From Xanthomonas hortorum (GTDB lineage Bacteria; Pseudomonadota; Gammaproteobacteria; Xanthomonadales; Xanthomonadaceae): a DNA stretch of 64,000 nucleotides. The notes beneath the pieces were generated by a model. The model did no database searches. It was not told the origin of the DNA and worked only from the letters and a program-made list of their open reading frames with translations. The position numbers were made by a program, and so were the translations under genes. The stretch lies in the NCBI RefSeq assembly GCF_002940005.1, contig NZ_MDEF01000002.1; one strand, written 5' to 3'. Each line of letters begins with the position of its first letter. The stretch's first letter is position 1. Below are positions 37,062 to 45,305 of this stretch, one piece after another.

Positions 37062-38005
37062 TGGCCAAGATCCTCGTCGTTGCAGAACATCTCAACGGTC
37101 AGCTCAATGCGGCCACCGCCAAGACCCTCAGCGCCGCGCTGGCGGTGTCGGCCGAGTCCATCGACATTGTTGTGCTGGCGGCCGATCCGGCTGCGGTTGC
37201 CGCCCAGGCCGCGCAGTTGGCAGGCGTCGCACGCGTACTGACGGTGACAAACGCCGCCAACGAACACGCCGTCGCCCAGGTGCTTGGCCCGCAGATCGCA
37301 CAGCTCGCGGGCCAGGGCTACAGCCATGTGTTCGGCCCCTCCACGACCTTCGGTAAGGATCTGATGCCGGTGGTGGCCGCGCTGCTGGGCGTGAACCAGA
37401 TCTCCGACCTGATGTCGGTCGAGGATGCCTATACCTTCAAGCGCCCGATCTACGCCGGCAACGCGATCATCACCGTGAAAGCGCCGGCTGACCAGATCGT
37501 GATTGCAACCGTGCGCAGCGCTTCGTGGCCGGAAGCGGCAGCCGGCGGCAGTGCGACGGTCGAGGCAGTCACCGTCGATGCCGCGCTGCCGACCCACACC
37601 CGCTTCGTCGGCCTGGCCGCAGGCAGCTCCGATCGCCCCGACCTGCAGAGCGCCAAGCGCGTGGTCTCCGGCGGCCGCGGCGTCGGCTCGGCCGAGAATT
37701 TCCAGCACATCTACAGCCTGGCCGACAAACTCGGCGCGGCCGTGGGTGCCTCGCGCGCTGCAGTGGACGCTGGCTACGTGCCGAACGAACTGCAGGTCGG
37801 CCAGACCGGCAAGATCATCGCCCCCGAGCTGTACGTGGCGATCGGCATCAGTGGCGCGATCCAGCATCTGACCGGCATCAAGGACGCCGGTACGATCGTG
37901 GCGATCAACAAGGACCCGGAGTCGCCGATCTTCGAGATTGCCGATATCGGCCTGGTGGGGGATTTGTTCTCGCTGCTTCCGGAGCTGGAACAAGCGCTGA
38001 ACTGA
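37061..38005 (+). CDS. etfA: Electron transfer flavoprotein alpha subunit
   Basis: FAD-binding subunit of ETF, 314 residues. The C-terminal FAD domain carries the family signature LYVAIGISGAIQHLTGIKDAGTIVAINKDPESPIFEIADIGLVGD (about 262-306), and RVVSGGRGVGS is the adenine-binding Gly-rich loop. The ETF dimer delivers electrons to the ubiquinone oxidoreductase encoded at 25891-27540. Immediately downstream is the decayed manC copy, where the O-antigen region begins. Confidence 0.96.
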   Translation: MAKILVVAEHLNGQLNAATAKTLSAALAVSAESIDIVVLAADPAAVAAQAAQLAGVARVLTVTNAANEHAVAQVLGPQIAQLAGQGYSHVFGPSTTFGKDLMPVVAALLGVNQISDLMSVEDAYTFKRPIYAGNAIITVKAPADQIVIATVRSASWPEAAAGGSATVEAVTVDAALPTHTRFVGLAAGSSDRPDLQSAKRVVSGGRGVGSAENFQHIYSLADKLGAAVGASRAAVDAGYVPNELQVGQTGKIIAPELYVAIGISGAIQHLTGIKDAGTIVAINKDPESPIFEIADIGLVGDLFSLLPELEQALN

Positions 38006-38169
38006 GCCGGGCAAGCACCCGCGTACTCTTCCGGACTACGCGGTTTTCTTGAAGGATCCAGATGCGGTCGAGCGGCAGTGGCGCACAAATGATCCGTCGT
38101 GGCAGAACGTGTCGCTATAATTTCAGACCAATCTACAATGAATCCTTTGATTTCATCCCTGTGCCTCTA

Positions 38170-38380
38170 ACCGCTTTGTGGAGAAGCCGGATCTGGCGAC
38201 AGCTGAGGCCTGCATCGCTTCGGGAGGGTACTTTTTAACAGCGGCGTACTTTCGTTCATGGGCATTGCGCTAACCGCAGCTTGAAGAACCCAGACAACGT
38301 TCCACCAGAACTGTTAGAAATCCAACCCGGTAGCCACCTGGAACCAGACGGCATCGTCTGGTTCAAAGATTCAGTACAAC
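38170..38380 (+). pseudogene. Remnant of a second manC/xanB gene
   Basis: Two segments of a mannose-1-phosphate guanylyltransferase/isomerase survive in the etfA-wxcK gap. 38170-38262 translates as NRFVEKPDLATAEACIASGGYF, against ERFVEKPDLATAQGYLASGEYY in XanB. 38267-38380 translates as RSLKNPDNVPPELLEIQPGSHLEPDGIVWF, matching XanB's C-terminal RLRNPGKLPLELIEVQSGSYLGEDDIVRF. The intervening roughly 220 codons and the whole N-terminal third are gone, and base composition is lower in GC. It is on the same strand as the wxc operon. The remainder of 38006-38444 shows nothing else clear apart from the expected wxcK promoter. Confidence 0.85.
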
Positions 38381-38444
38381 GGTGCTTCAACACTAGGCGG
38401 CACGTCATTCCAACTTGCACATCTACTCAAACTCTGCGGATCCC

Positions 38445-39548
38445 ATGGACGCTCTGATTCCTGTTAACTCGCTATCCCGCCACATCGCTCCCTTGCAGGA
38501 CACGCTGTCTCAGATCGCAGGCAGCATCATCGCCAGCGGCTATTACGTCCTCGGCCCGAACGTGAAGGCCTTTGAGCAGGAGTTCGCGGGCTATTGTGGC
38601 GCCGCTCACTGTGTCAGCGTAGCCAATGGCACCGACGCCCTTGAGCTCTCCTTGAAGGCGCTGGGCGTGGGCCAAGGTGACAAGGTTGCGGTGGTGGCCA
38701 ATGCTGCCATGTACGGTACCAGCGCCGTTCTGGCGTGTGGCGCGACGCCCATTTTCGTCGATACAGGTGCAGGCACGGGACTGATGTCCGTGACCGCGCT
38801 GGAGGCTGCGCTGGCGGGTGGCACAACCCCCAAGGCCGTGATCGTGACCCACCTGTACGGACAGTTGGCCGATATCGAGGCCATCGTCGCGCTCTGTCAG
38901 GCACGCGGCATCAAAGTGGTAGAGGATTGCGCGCAGGCGCATGGCGCAGAACGCAATGGCCGCCGCGCGGGCAGCTTCGGCGATATTTCGTCCTTCAGTT
39001 TCTACCCGACCAAGAATCTGGGCGCCCTGGGCGATGGCGGCGCCATCGTGACCAGCGATGACGCCTTGGCCACCCGTGCGGCACAGCTGCGCCAGTATGG
39101 ATGGACGGCCAAGTACACCAACAGTCTGCGCGGCGGTCGCAATAGCCGCCTGGACGAGCTGCAGGCCGCGATGCTGCGGCACATGCTCGTGCTGCTGGAT
39201 GGCTGGAACCAACGCCGCCGGGACATAGCCAACCGCTACGCCCGAGGGCTGTCCAACCCGAAGATTACAGCAGCTGGCGTGGTAGGGGCAGACAATGTGG
39301 CCCATTTGTACGTGGTGCGCTGCGACGAGCGCGAGGCACTGCGCGCCCATCTGCAGGCGGCCGGTGTGCAGACCGACGTCCACTACCCGCTGTGTGACCA
39401 TCGCCAGCCCTGCCATGAGGGTGCTTTTGAGTCGGTGGTGCTACCGAACACAGAAGCCGATGCGGCGTGCGTGATGACGCTGCCTTGCTTCCCGGAGCTG
39501 ACCGACGAAGAAGTCGACCAGGTCATCGATGCATGCAACCGGTTCTGA
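38445..39548 (+). CDS. wxcK: Nucleotide-sugar 3-aminotransferase WxcK (DegT/DnrJ/EryC1/StrS)
   Basis: PLP-dependent sugar aminotransferase, 367 residues from ATG 38445. Features: NGTDALELSLKALGVGQGD, the PLP-lysine stretch SSFSFYPTKNLGALGDGGAIVT (Lys in YPTKNLG), VVEDCAQAHGAERNGRR with the PLP-binding Asp, and the subunit-interface SRLDELQAAMLR. With WxcM it should form dTDP-3-amino-3,6-dideoxy-hexose from dTDP-4-dehydro-6-deoxyglucose, as FdtB does in Aneurinibacillus. The gene order with wxcL-M-N-O matches the X. campestris cluster. Overlaps wxcL by 16 bases. Confidence 0.85.
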   Translation: MDALIPVNSLSRHIAPLQDTLSQIAGSIIASGYYVLGPNVKAFEQEFAGYCGAAHCVSVANGTDALELSLKALGVGQGDKVAVVANAAMYGTSAVLACGATPIFVDTGAGTGLMSVTALEAALAGGTTPKAVIVTHLYGQLADIEAIVALCQARGIKVVEDCAQAHGAERNGRRAGSFGDISSFSFYPTKNLGALGDGGAIVTSDDALATRAAQLRQYGWTAKYTNSLRGGRNSRLDELQAAMLRHMLVLLDGWNQRRRDIANRYARGLSNPKITAAGVVGADNVAHLYVVRCDEREALRAHLQAAGVQTDVHYPLCDHRQPCHEGAFESVVLPNTEADAACVMTLPCFPELTDEEVDQVIDACNRF

Positions 39549-40504
39549 GCGACGTGCAGCCACCCTCCCTCAGCCTCGTTGTCCCGATCTATCGCAATGA
39601 GGGTTCGATCGACGACCTGCTACAGGCCGTCGACTTCATCGCACGGAGCGTGGATGGGGATTTCGAAGCGGTTTTCGTAGTGGACGGCAGCCCTGATCGT
39701 AGCTACGCGTTGCTGCGCGAAAAGTTGCCTGGCTGCGCGTTCCGTTCGCAACTGGCAACGCTGACCCGCAACTTCGGCGCATTTCCGGCAATCCGTACCG
39801 GGCTACAGCTCAGCTCTGGGGAGCTGACGGCGGTCATGGCCGCCGATCTGCAAGAACCCCCCACGCTGGTAATCGACTTCTGGCAGCGCTATGCCAACGC
39901 ACGCTACGACGTGGCCTTTGGCGTGCGCGAAGCACGCAGCGATCCGGCTGCCTCGAAGCTGGCGTCGACCTTGTTCTGGGCAACCTACCGGCGGATGGTC
40001 ATCAAGGACATTCCCAAGGGGGGCGTGGATATTTTCGCTGTCAGCCGTGGCTTCCTCGAACGGCTGTTGCTGTTGAACGAAGCCCACTCCAGCCTGCTTG
40101 CGCAACTATTCTGGCTGGGCGGCAAGCGCGAATTTGTCAGTTATCAGCGACGCGAGCGGCAGCACGGCAAGAGCGCCTGGACCTTGAGCAAGAAACTGCG
40201 GTATCTGTCCGACAGCGTCTTTGCTTTCACCGACCTGCCGGTCCGAATGCTGACGGCGCTGGGCCTGATTGCACTGGCATTTACCGCGCTGCTCGGGGCG
40301 CTGGTGCTGGCAGCAAAGTTTTCCGGACTGGTCGCAGTACCAGGCTATACCCTGACCATCCTGACCATTCTCTTTTTTGGCGCACTCAATTCATTGGGCC
40401 TGGGTATCGTGGGTACCTACGCCTGGCATGCGTTCGAAAATACCAAGGCACGTCCGCTGTCGATCATGCAGTCGGTCGAAAACTTCGAAAAGGATAATCC
40501 GTGA
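39533..40504 (+). CDS. wxcL: GT2 glycosyltransferase with two TMs, GtrB/DPM-like (WxcL)
   Basis: A 323-residue GT2 enzyme. The N-terminal domain is dolichol-phosphate-mannose-synthase-like: SLVVPIYRNEGSIDDLL, VDGSPDRSYALL, TLTRNFGAFPAIRTGLQ, and AADLQEPPTLVIDFW with the DxQ-type acceptor-metal motif. The late region KRHGKSAWTLSKKLRYL-like (REFVSYQRRERQHGKSAW) and two C-terminal TMs (LTALGLIALAFTALLGALVLA; LTILTILFFGALNSLGLGIVG) are the GtrB layout. Such enzymes load a sugar on polyprenyl phosphate at the cytoplasmic face. Start 39533 lies inside the wxcK 3' end; the stop overlaps wxcM (GTGA). Confidence 0.85.
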   Translation: MQPVLSDVQPPSLSLVVPIYRNEGSIDDLLQAVDFIARSVDGDFEAVFVVDGSPDRSYALLREKLPGCAFRSQLATLTRNFGAFPAIRTGLQLSSGELTAVMAADLQEPPTLVIDFWQRYANARYDVAFGVREARSDPAASKLASTLFWATYRRMVIKDIPKGGVDIFAVSRGFLERLLLLNEAHSSLLAQLFWLGGKREFVSYQRRERQHGKSAWTLSKKLRYLSDSVFAFTDLPVRMLTALGLIALAFTALLGALVLAAKFSGLVAVPGYTLTILTILFFGALNSLGLGIVGTYAWHAFENTKARPLSIMQSVENFEKDNP

Positions 40505-41430
40505 GTCATTTCGTGCACCCCAATGCTCTTTGCGAGAGCGACACCATCGGCGAGGGTACCCGCATCTGGGCATTTGCCCACGTGCTGCCTGGCGCCCGCC
40601 TTGGTCGCGACTGCAATGTCTGCGATGGCGTGTTCGTTGAATCCGATGTCATCGTAGGTGACCGCGTCACCGTCAAATGCGGCGTGCAACTGTGGGACGG
40701 CGTGCGTTTGGGCGACGACGTTTTCGTAGGGCCTAATGCAACGTTCACCAACGACCTGTTCCCGCGCAGCAGGGTGTATCCCGAGAAATTCCTCGGCACC
40801 GTGGTCGAGTCGGGCGCCTCGATTGGCGCCAATGCAACCATCCTGGCCGGCACCACCATCGGCAGTGGTGCGATGATCGGCGCTGGCGCAGTCGTTACGC
40901 GCTCTGTGCCGCCCAATGCCATTGTGGTTGGCAATCCCGCACGCATTGTCGGCTACGTTTCCGACAAGGACGCAAACCAGCCTGCCGCATTGCCGGTTGA
41001 CCAGGGAATCACCGACACTGCCGTTCCGGGGGTCAAGCTGTACCGGATGCCCAGTTTCGCCGACATGCGTGGCTCGCTCTCCGTGGGAGATTTCGATAGT
41101 TTCCTGCCTTTCAATGCAAGACGGTATTTCCTGGTTTACGGCGTTCCCACCCAGGAGACCCGTGGCGAACACGCGCACAAGCGCTGCCATCAGTTTCTGA
41201 TCTGTGTCTCCGGTTCGGTCAGAGTCCTTGCGGATGACGGCACCCGCCGTATCGACGTCGAACTCAACTCGCCGAACCAGGGCATCCACCTGCCGCCGAT
41301 GATCTGGGGCACGCAGTACAAGTATTCCAAGGACGCCGTGCTACTGGTGTTTGCGTCCGAACCCTACGACACCGATGAGTACATCCGCGACTACGCATCC
41401 TTCAAGAGTCTGGCGAATGCGGCCGGATGA
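40501..41430 (+). CDS. wxcM: Bifunctional sugar N-acetyltransferase/3,4-ketoisomerase (WxcM)
   Basis: Fusion of two enzymes, 309 residues from GTG 40501. The N-terminal half (about 1-150) is a left-handed beta-helix acetyltransferase with hexapeptide repeats (GEGTRIWAFAHVLPGARLGRDCNVCDGVFVESDVIVGDRV, NDLFPRSRVYPEKF, IGSGAMIGAGAVVTRSVPPNAIVVGNPARIVGYV). The C-terminal half (about 172-309) is an FdtA/QdtA-type cupin 3,4-ketoisomerase (YFLVYGVPTQETRGEHAHKRCHQFLICVSGSV, IHLPPMIWGTQYKYS). Together with WxcK it should make dTDP-3-acetamido-3,6-dideoxy-D-galactose (Fuc3NAc); the Glc epimer (Qui3NAc) cannot be excluded. Overlaps wxcN. Confidence 0.92.
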   Translation: MSHFVHPNALCESDTIGEGTRIWAFAHVLPGARLGRDCNVCDGVFVESDVIVGDRVTVKCGVQLWDGVRLGDDVFVGPNATFTNDLFPRSRVYPEKFLGTVVESGASIGANATILAGTTIGSGAMIGAGAVVTRSVPPNAIVVGNPARIVGYVSDKDANQPAALPVDQGITDTAVPGVKLYRMPSFADMRGSLSVGDFDSFLPFNARRYFLVYGVPTQETRGEHAHKRCHQFLICVSGSVRVLADDGTRRIDVELNSPNQGIHLPPMIWGTQYKYSKDAVLLVFASEPYDTDEYIRDYASFKSLANAAG

Positions 41431-41854
41431 GTCCCCACAAACAGGTGCCCTGCTTCGGCGGCACCAGCCATTGGTCTCCGTAACGCTGCGCTTCCTGTTG
41501 GGCGGAGCACTCAACACAGGTCTGACCTTGGTGCTGTATTGGGTACTCCTGAGATTCCTGCATTATCAGTGGGCTTATCTGGCAAGTTTCTGTGCAGGCA
41601 TTTTGCTCAGCTACTTGATAAACACACGATATGTCTTTCGCGCTGAACACAATTGGTGGAAATTTGCGGTATTCCCGCTCATCTATCTTGTGACATACGC
41701 ACTTGGGGCATTGGCGCTGAAGCTCAGCGTAGGCCATCTCGGGGTGCCGGCAGCAATCGGTCCACTGATCTCCATCGCTGTCACGCTGCCCGTATCCTTC
41801 ATTCTGAGCAAGCTGTTATTGCAGGCCCCGAAGCCCGGTTCCACACCAGGCTGA
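41417..41854 (+). CDS. wxcN: GtrA-family flippase-like membrane protein (WxcN)
   Basis: A 145-residue protein with four TM segments typical of GtrA: LRFLLGGALNTGLTLVLYWVLL, WAYLASFCAGILLSYLINTRYVF (with the conserved S-Y-x-x-N-T-R-Y-V-F), AVFPLIYLVTYALGALALKLS, and IGPLISIAVTLPVSFILSKLLL. GtrA proteins are thought to flip polyprenyl-phosphate-linked sugars across the inner membrane. Start 41417 lies 14 bases inside wxcM. Placed directly between GtrB-like WxcL and the large membrane protein WxcO, it completes a Gtr-like set. Confidence 0.85.
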   Translation: MRPDESPQTGALLRRHQPLVSVTLRFLLGGALNTGLTLVLYWVLLRFLHYQWAYLASFCAGILLSYLINTRYVFRAEHNWWKFAVFPLIYLVTYALGALALKLSVGHLGVPAAIGPLISIAVTLPVSFILSKLLLQAPKPGSTPG

Positions 41855-41946
41855 GCCTGGCAACACAGCGCAGAACGCCGCATCAACGCAAACGTAACTG
41901 CAGCACATGGTTGAGCGGCACACCCCATTCCTACCTATTGATTTAA

Positions 41947-44199
41947 ATGAGCGCCCTACTTCCCCACGCAATGCGGACCCGAACCCTTGTTAAGGCCGAA
42001 TGGCTGCCCCTGCTGCTAGGCACCGTGCTATCCGTCGTGGCGGGCAGCGTCCTTCTCGTCGGCTGGCCGGCAGGCCTTTCGCTCGTTATGGATTACCCAT
42101 TCTCATACAGTGGCGACGCCCTAAGCAGCCTCTGGTTGACCCAGCGAGCAATGGAAGGATGGATCTTCCAAAACGACCGTAGCGGATTCCCATTTGGTGG
42201 CTCCTTCCTGGATTATCCGGGGGCAGATTCCGGAAGCTTCCTGATCCTGAAGCTTGCCGGCATTCTGACCGGCAGCAGTGCCGCAGCAATCAATCTTTTC
42301 TTCTTGCTGGGTTTTGCCGCGAACTTCCTAACAGCATATTGGGTCATGCGTTGGCTGCGCATCGGCCGTTCGCTTTCCTTCGCGACTGCCATGCTTTTCA
42401 CGCTGTCGCCGTTCCATTTCCTCCGACTTGGACACATATTTTACACTTGGTACTTCGGCATTCCGATCTATTTCATGCTTGCTATCAGGATCGCGCGCGC
42501 GGACACGTCGCTGGATTTCTGGAGCGCCCGACCCACGCGCAAGATCGCGCTTGCAGCGCTTTACCTGGTCCTGAGCTGTTTCGGCGTTTACTACACGGCA
42601 TTTGGCCTAATCCTGATTGGAACAAGCTGCCTTATTGCGCTTTTTCAAAAGAATTGGACTTCAATCACCCGCATCGCTGCACCTGCCATTTTTTTCCTCG
42701 CGGCTGGAACGCTGGCAAACGTCGCGCCCAATGTGATTAACGAGCGGATCAATGGTCACAATCCGGAGGTTGCGGCCCGCGCACCTGGCGAGTCCGAAAT
42801 CTATGGCGTGAAATTGATGCAGTTGATTCTCCCCCGACCTGAACACAGATTACCAAAACTGGCCAATGTGACCGCCCAGTACATGGCCAGCACGCCGTTA
42901 AACAATGAGAACACGACAGCCTCCATGGGCTTGATCGGTTCCTTCGGCCTAGTCATCCTGGCACTGGTGGCCTTCGCCCGCCTCGTCGAGCGGCGGGCAG
43001 AAGAACGGATTGCGCTGCTTGCGATTCTGTCTGCCGTCCTTCTAGCATTCATGACCATAGGTGGGCTTGGCTCTCTTTTCGCCCACGTTGTGTCGCCATC
43101 CATCCGAGGTTGGAACCGCGCCAGCATTTTCATCACATTTAGCACGCTCGCCTCGGTGGCAATTGCGGTGCAGATGCTGTCTGACAAGTTGGGACGTCGG
43201 CATGGCATTGCCATCGCCCCAGTCGCTGCGGTCGTCATGCTGGTTTTCGGCGTCTGGGACCAGACCTCATCTGTCTGCAGCCAATGCCAATCCGAAGCGC
43301 GCACTGCGTTCGAGCAGGACAAGCGTTTCATACGCAGCATTGAAGCTGCCCTGCCTGCCGGCGCGGCTATTTACCAGTTGCCCTACATGCCATTCCCGGA
43401 AGTACCCCCAAAAAACGCCTTGCATACTTATGACCTTGCCGTGGGATTCGTACATTCGCAGCATCTAAAGTGGAGCTACGCGGGAATGAAGGGGCGCGAG
43501 GGCGACCTGTTTTACCGAAACCTGGAAACCCAACCGGCTACGGTGCAGCTGGAAGCTCTTCGGCGCTTCGGCTTCGACGCCGTTTATATCGACAAGAGGG
43601 GCTATGTCGATCAAGGGGCTGAAGTTATCGGTGAGTGGAAGCATGCTCTAGGCACACCGCCGGCGATGACTCGCGAAGATGGCGCCGTCGTAGTTTTTCG
43701 TTTGCCAGGTGGTGCGAAACCTGCAAACGCAGATGCTGCCAGGGAAGCATTGATCGCCGAGCCTGCGGCAGGCACCAAAATTGCCCCGCCCCTGCTTCGT
43801 AGCTTTCTCACGGAAGGCTGGTCGTCCGACGAGGCGTGGGGCGTCTGGTCCTCAGGCGCAACATCATCGCTGCGCTACCGCGTCAACACAGCGACTGTTG
43901 GCAGCACAATGTTGATTCTGCGTGGAAATCCATTTCTGCCTGGTCCTCAGCAAGCGCTACGCATACGCGCAACGGTCAATGGCGTCCAAGCGCTCGACGC
44001 ACGCCTCACAGCAGCACAACCGCTGCCACTGGCACTTCGGATACCGGTCACAACCCACCAGCCGGGTGAGATAGTACGCATAGTTCTGAACTACGAAACA
44101 CCTGTCTCTCCCGCGAAGATCGGCCTATCCACAGACCAGCGGCTGCTTGCCTTCGGACTTACCAGCCTGGAAGTTTGCAAGTCTGAGTGCAACAAATGA
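41947..44199 (+). CDS. wxcO: Large membrane glycosyltransferase, probably GT-C type (WxcO)
   Basis: A 750-residue integral membrane protein. Roughly 10 or more TMs occupy residues about 15-460. The first periplasmic loop carries MDYPFSYSGDALSSLWLTQRAMEG, where an acidic residue in a GT-C-type first loop is expected to be catalytic; SGFPFGGSFLDYPGADSG follows. A soluble C-terminal part (about 470-750) contains YQLPYMPFPEVPPKNALHTYDL and a beta-rich end (FFLPGPQQALRIRATVNG-like region). No sequence family was recognised with certainty. By context it would transfer the flipped Fuc3NAc residue to the O-chain in the periplasm. The start has a weak ribosome-binding site. A hairpin terminator follows. 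Confidence 0.75.
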   Translation: MSALLPHAMRTRTLVKAEWLPLLLGTVLSVVAGSVLLVGWPAGLSLVMDYPFSYSGDALSSLWLTQRAMEGWIFQNDRSGFPFGGSFLDYPGADSGSFLILKLAGILTGSSAAAINLFFLLGFAANFLTAYWVMRWLRIGRSLSFATAMLFTLSPFHFLRLGHIFYTWYFGIPIYFMLAIRIARADTSLDFWSARPTRKIALAALYLVLSCFGVYYTAFGLILIGTSCLIALFQKNWTSITRIAAPAIFFLAAGTLANVAPNVINERINGHNPEVAARAPGESEIYGVKLMQLILPRPEHRLPKLANVTAQYMASTPLNNENTTASMGLIGSFGLVILALVAFARLVERRAEERIALLAILSAVLLAFMTIGGLGSLFAHVVSPSIRGWNRASIFITFSTLASVAIAVQMLSDKLGRRHGIAIAPVAAVVMLVFGVWDQTSSVCSQCQSEARTAFEQDKRFIRSIEAALPAGAAIYQLPYMPFPEVPPKNALHTYDLAVGFVHSQHLKWSYAGMKGREGDLFYRNLETQPATVQLEALRRFGFDAVYIDKRGYVDQGAEVIGEWKHALGTPPAMTREDGAVVVFRLPGGAKPANADAAREALIAEPAAGTKIAPPLLRSFLTEGWSSDEAWGVWSSGATSSLRYRVNTATVGSTMLILRGNPFLPGPQQALRIRATVNGVQALDARLTAAQPLPLALRIPVTTHQPGEIVRIVLNYETPVSPAKIGLSTDQRLLAFGLTSLEVCKSECNK

Positions 44200-44214
44200 G
44201 CCTCCGGAAACACA

Positions 44215-44232
44215 CGACCGCTGCCGCGGTCG
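44215..44232 (+). terminator. Candidate terminator of wxcO
   Basis: Stem CGACCGC/GCGGTCG, loop TGCC, followed by CCTTTCC, 16 bases after the wxcO stop and between convergent operons. Confidence 0.55.
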
Positions 44233-44363
44233 CCTTTCCGAATACTTAGTCTGTTGCTACTGATGGTGACTCAGCCGCAACGAGAACGCTGAGGAAGATA
44301 CCAAGCACTCCCCAGCACGAGGGCTCAGCTGGATTTTTCCAGCCGCCCCCTCGGTTGCTCTCA

Positions 44364-45305
44364 TCATCTAAGGCTGGAAGCCTCGAGCATCCAGCGCAGA
44401 GTCTCTTCCAGCGGCGGACATCGCCAATCACCAATTAGGTTCTGCAGCTTGGCATTGCTGCCCAGCAACTTCTTGACTTCATTCTGTCGAACGAAAGCGG
44501 GGTTCACTTGCACTTCGATCTCGTGGCCCGTGATCTCTGAGCAGATCCTGATAATGTCACCAAGCGAACTAGCCACGCCCGAACATACATTGACAATCTG
44601 CCCCCTGGCCGCAGGTGACTGCAGAAGCTGGCGGTAAGCCAGCACGACCGCTCTGACATCGCCAAAATCACGCCAAACTTCTGTGTTCCCTAGTTCGATC
44701 GAGGTCGCCCGCGATGCGAAATGGGAAACGATCTTGGGTACCAGGAAATTCGATGCCTGACCGACCCCTGTATAGTTGAAGGGGCGGGCAATTACCAAGG
44801 GAAGACGTTCCTGCCACAATCGAGCTACGTATTCCATGGCGAGCTTGCTCACCGCATAGTCGTTCGCTGGAGCGGGATCAACCGATTCCTCGATTACCCC
44901 CTCAGTTGCATTGCCGTAAACATTTGCACTGCTCGCGATCAGCACCTTCTCGGGGCGGCGCCGGGTTGAAGCCAGTGCCTGTAGCAGATTACGCGTGCCG
45001 AGCAGATTGACGTGATAGAAGTCATCGGCATCGCCATGGCCGACGAACGCCACTGCCGCCAGATGCACAACGTATTCGGCGTCGGCCTCTGCAATAACGT
45101 GAGCAACGTCCGCAGCGTCCCGTAGATCCATCGGCCAGAACTCGTCGGTGCCGGCCAAGCTCGTACTGTCCTGGCGCGTCCCGACACCGATGACCGTGCA
45201 GCCCTGCTCCTTGAGTTGCTGCGTCATGTAGCGTCCGGTGAACCCGGACGCTCCACTAACCAGAACCCGCTTGCCATTCAGGTCAGAATGAGAAGCCACG
45301 CTCAT
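44364..45305 (-). CDS. rmd: GDP-6-deoxy-D-lyxo-4-hexulose reductase (GDP-D-rhamnose synthase) Rmd
   Basis: SDR reductase that converts the Gmd product to GDP-D-rhamnose. 313 residues: VSGASGFTGRYMTQQL (Rossmann loop), VVHLAAVAFVGHGDADDFYHVNLLGTRNLL, SSANVYG, and the catalytic NDYAVSKLAMEYVARL; VIARPFNYTGVGQ is the Rmd-type substrate-binding segment. A fucose-type route is unlikely because no epimerase-reductase (WcaG-type) is present. Last in the minus-strand operon; its ATG lies 23 bases inside the gmd coding end. Confidence 0.9.
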   Translation of the reverse strand: MSVASHSDLNGKRVLVSGASGFTGRYMTQQLKEQGCTVIGVGTRQDSTSLAGTDEFWPMDLRDAADVAHVIAEADAEYVVHLAAVAFVGHGDADDFYHVNLLGTRNLLQALASTRRRPEKVLIASSANVYGNATEGVIEESVDPAPANDYAVSKLAMEYVARLWQERLPLVIARPFNYTGVGQASNFLVPKIVSHFASRATSIELGNTEVWRDFGDVRAVVLAYRQLLQSPAARGQIVNVCSGVASSLGDIIRICSEITGHEIEVQVNPAFVRQNEVKKLLGSNAKLQNLIGDWRCPPLEETLRWMLEASSLR

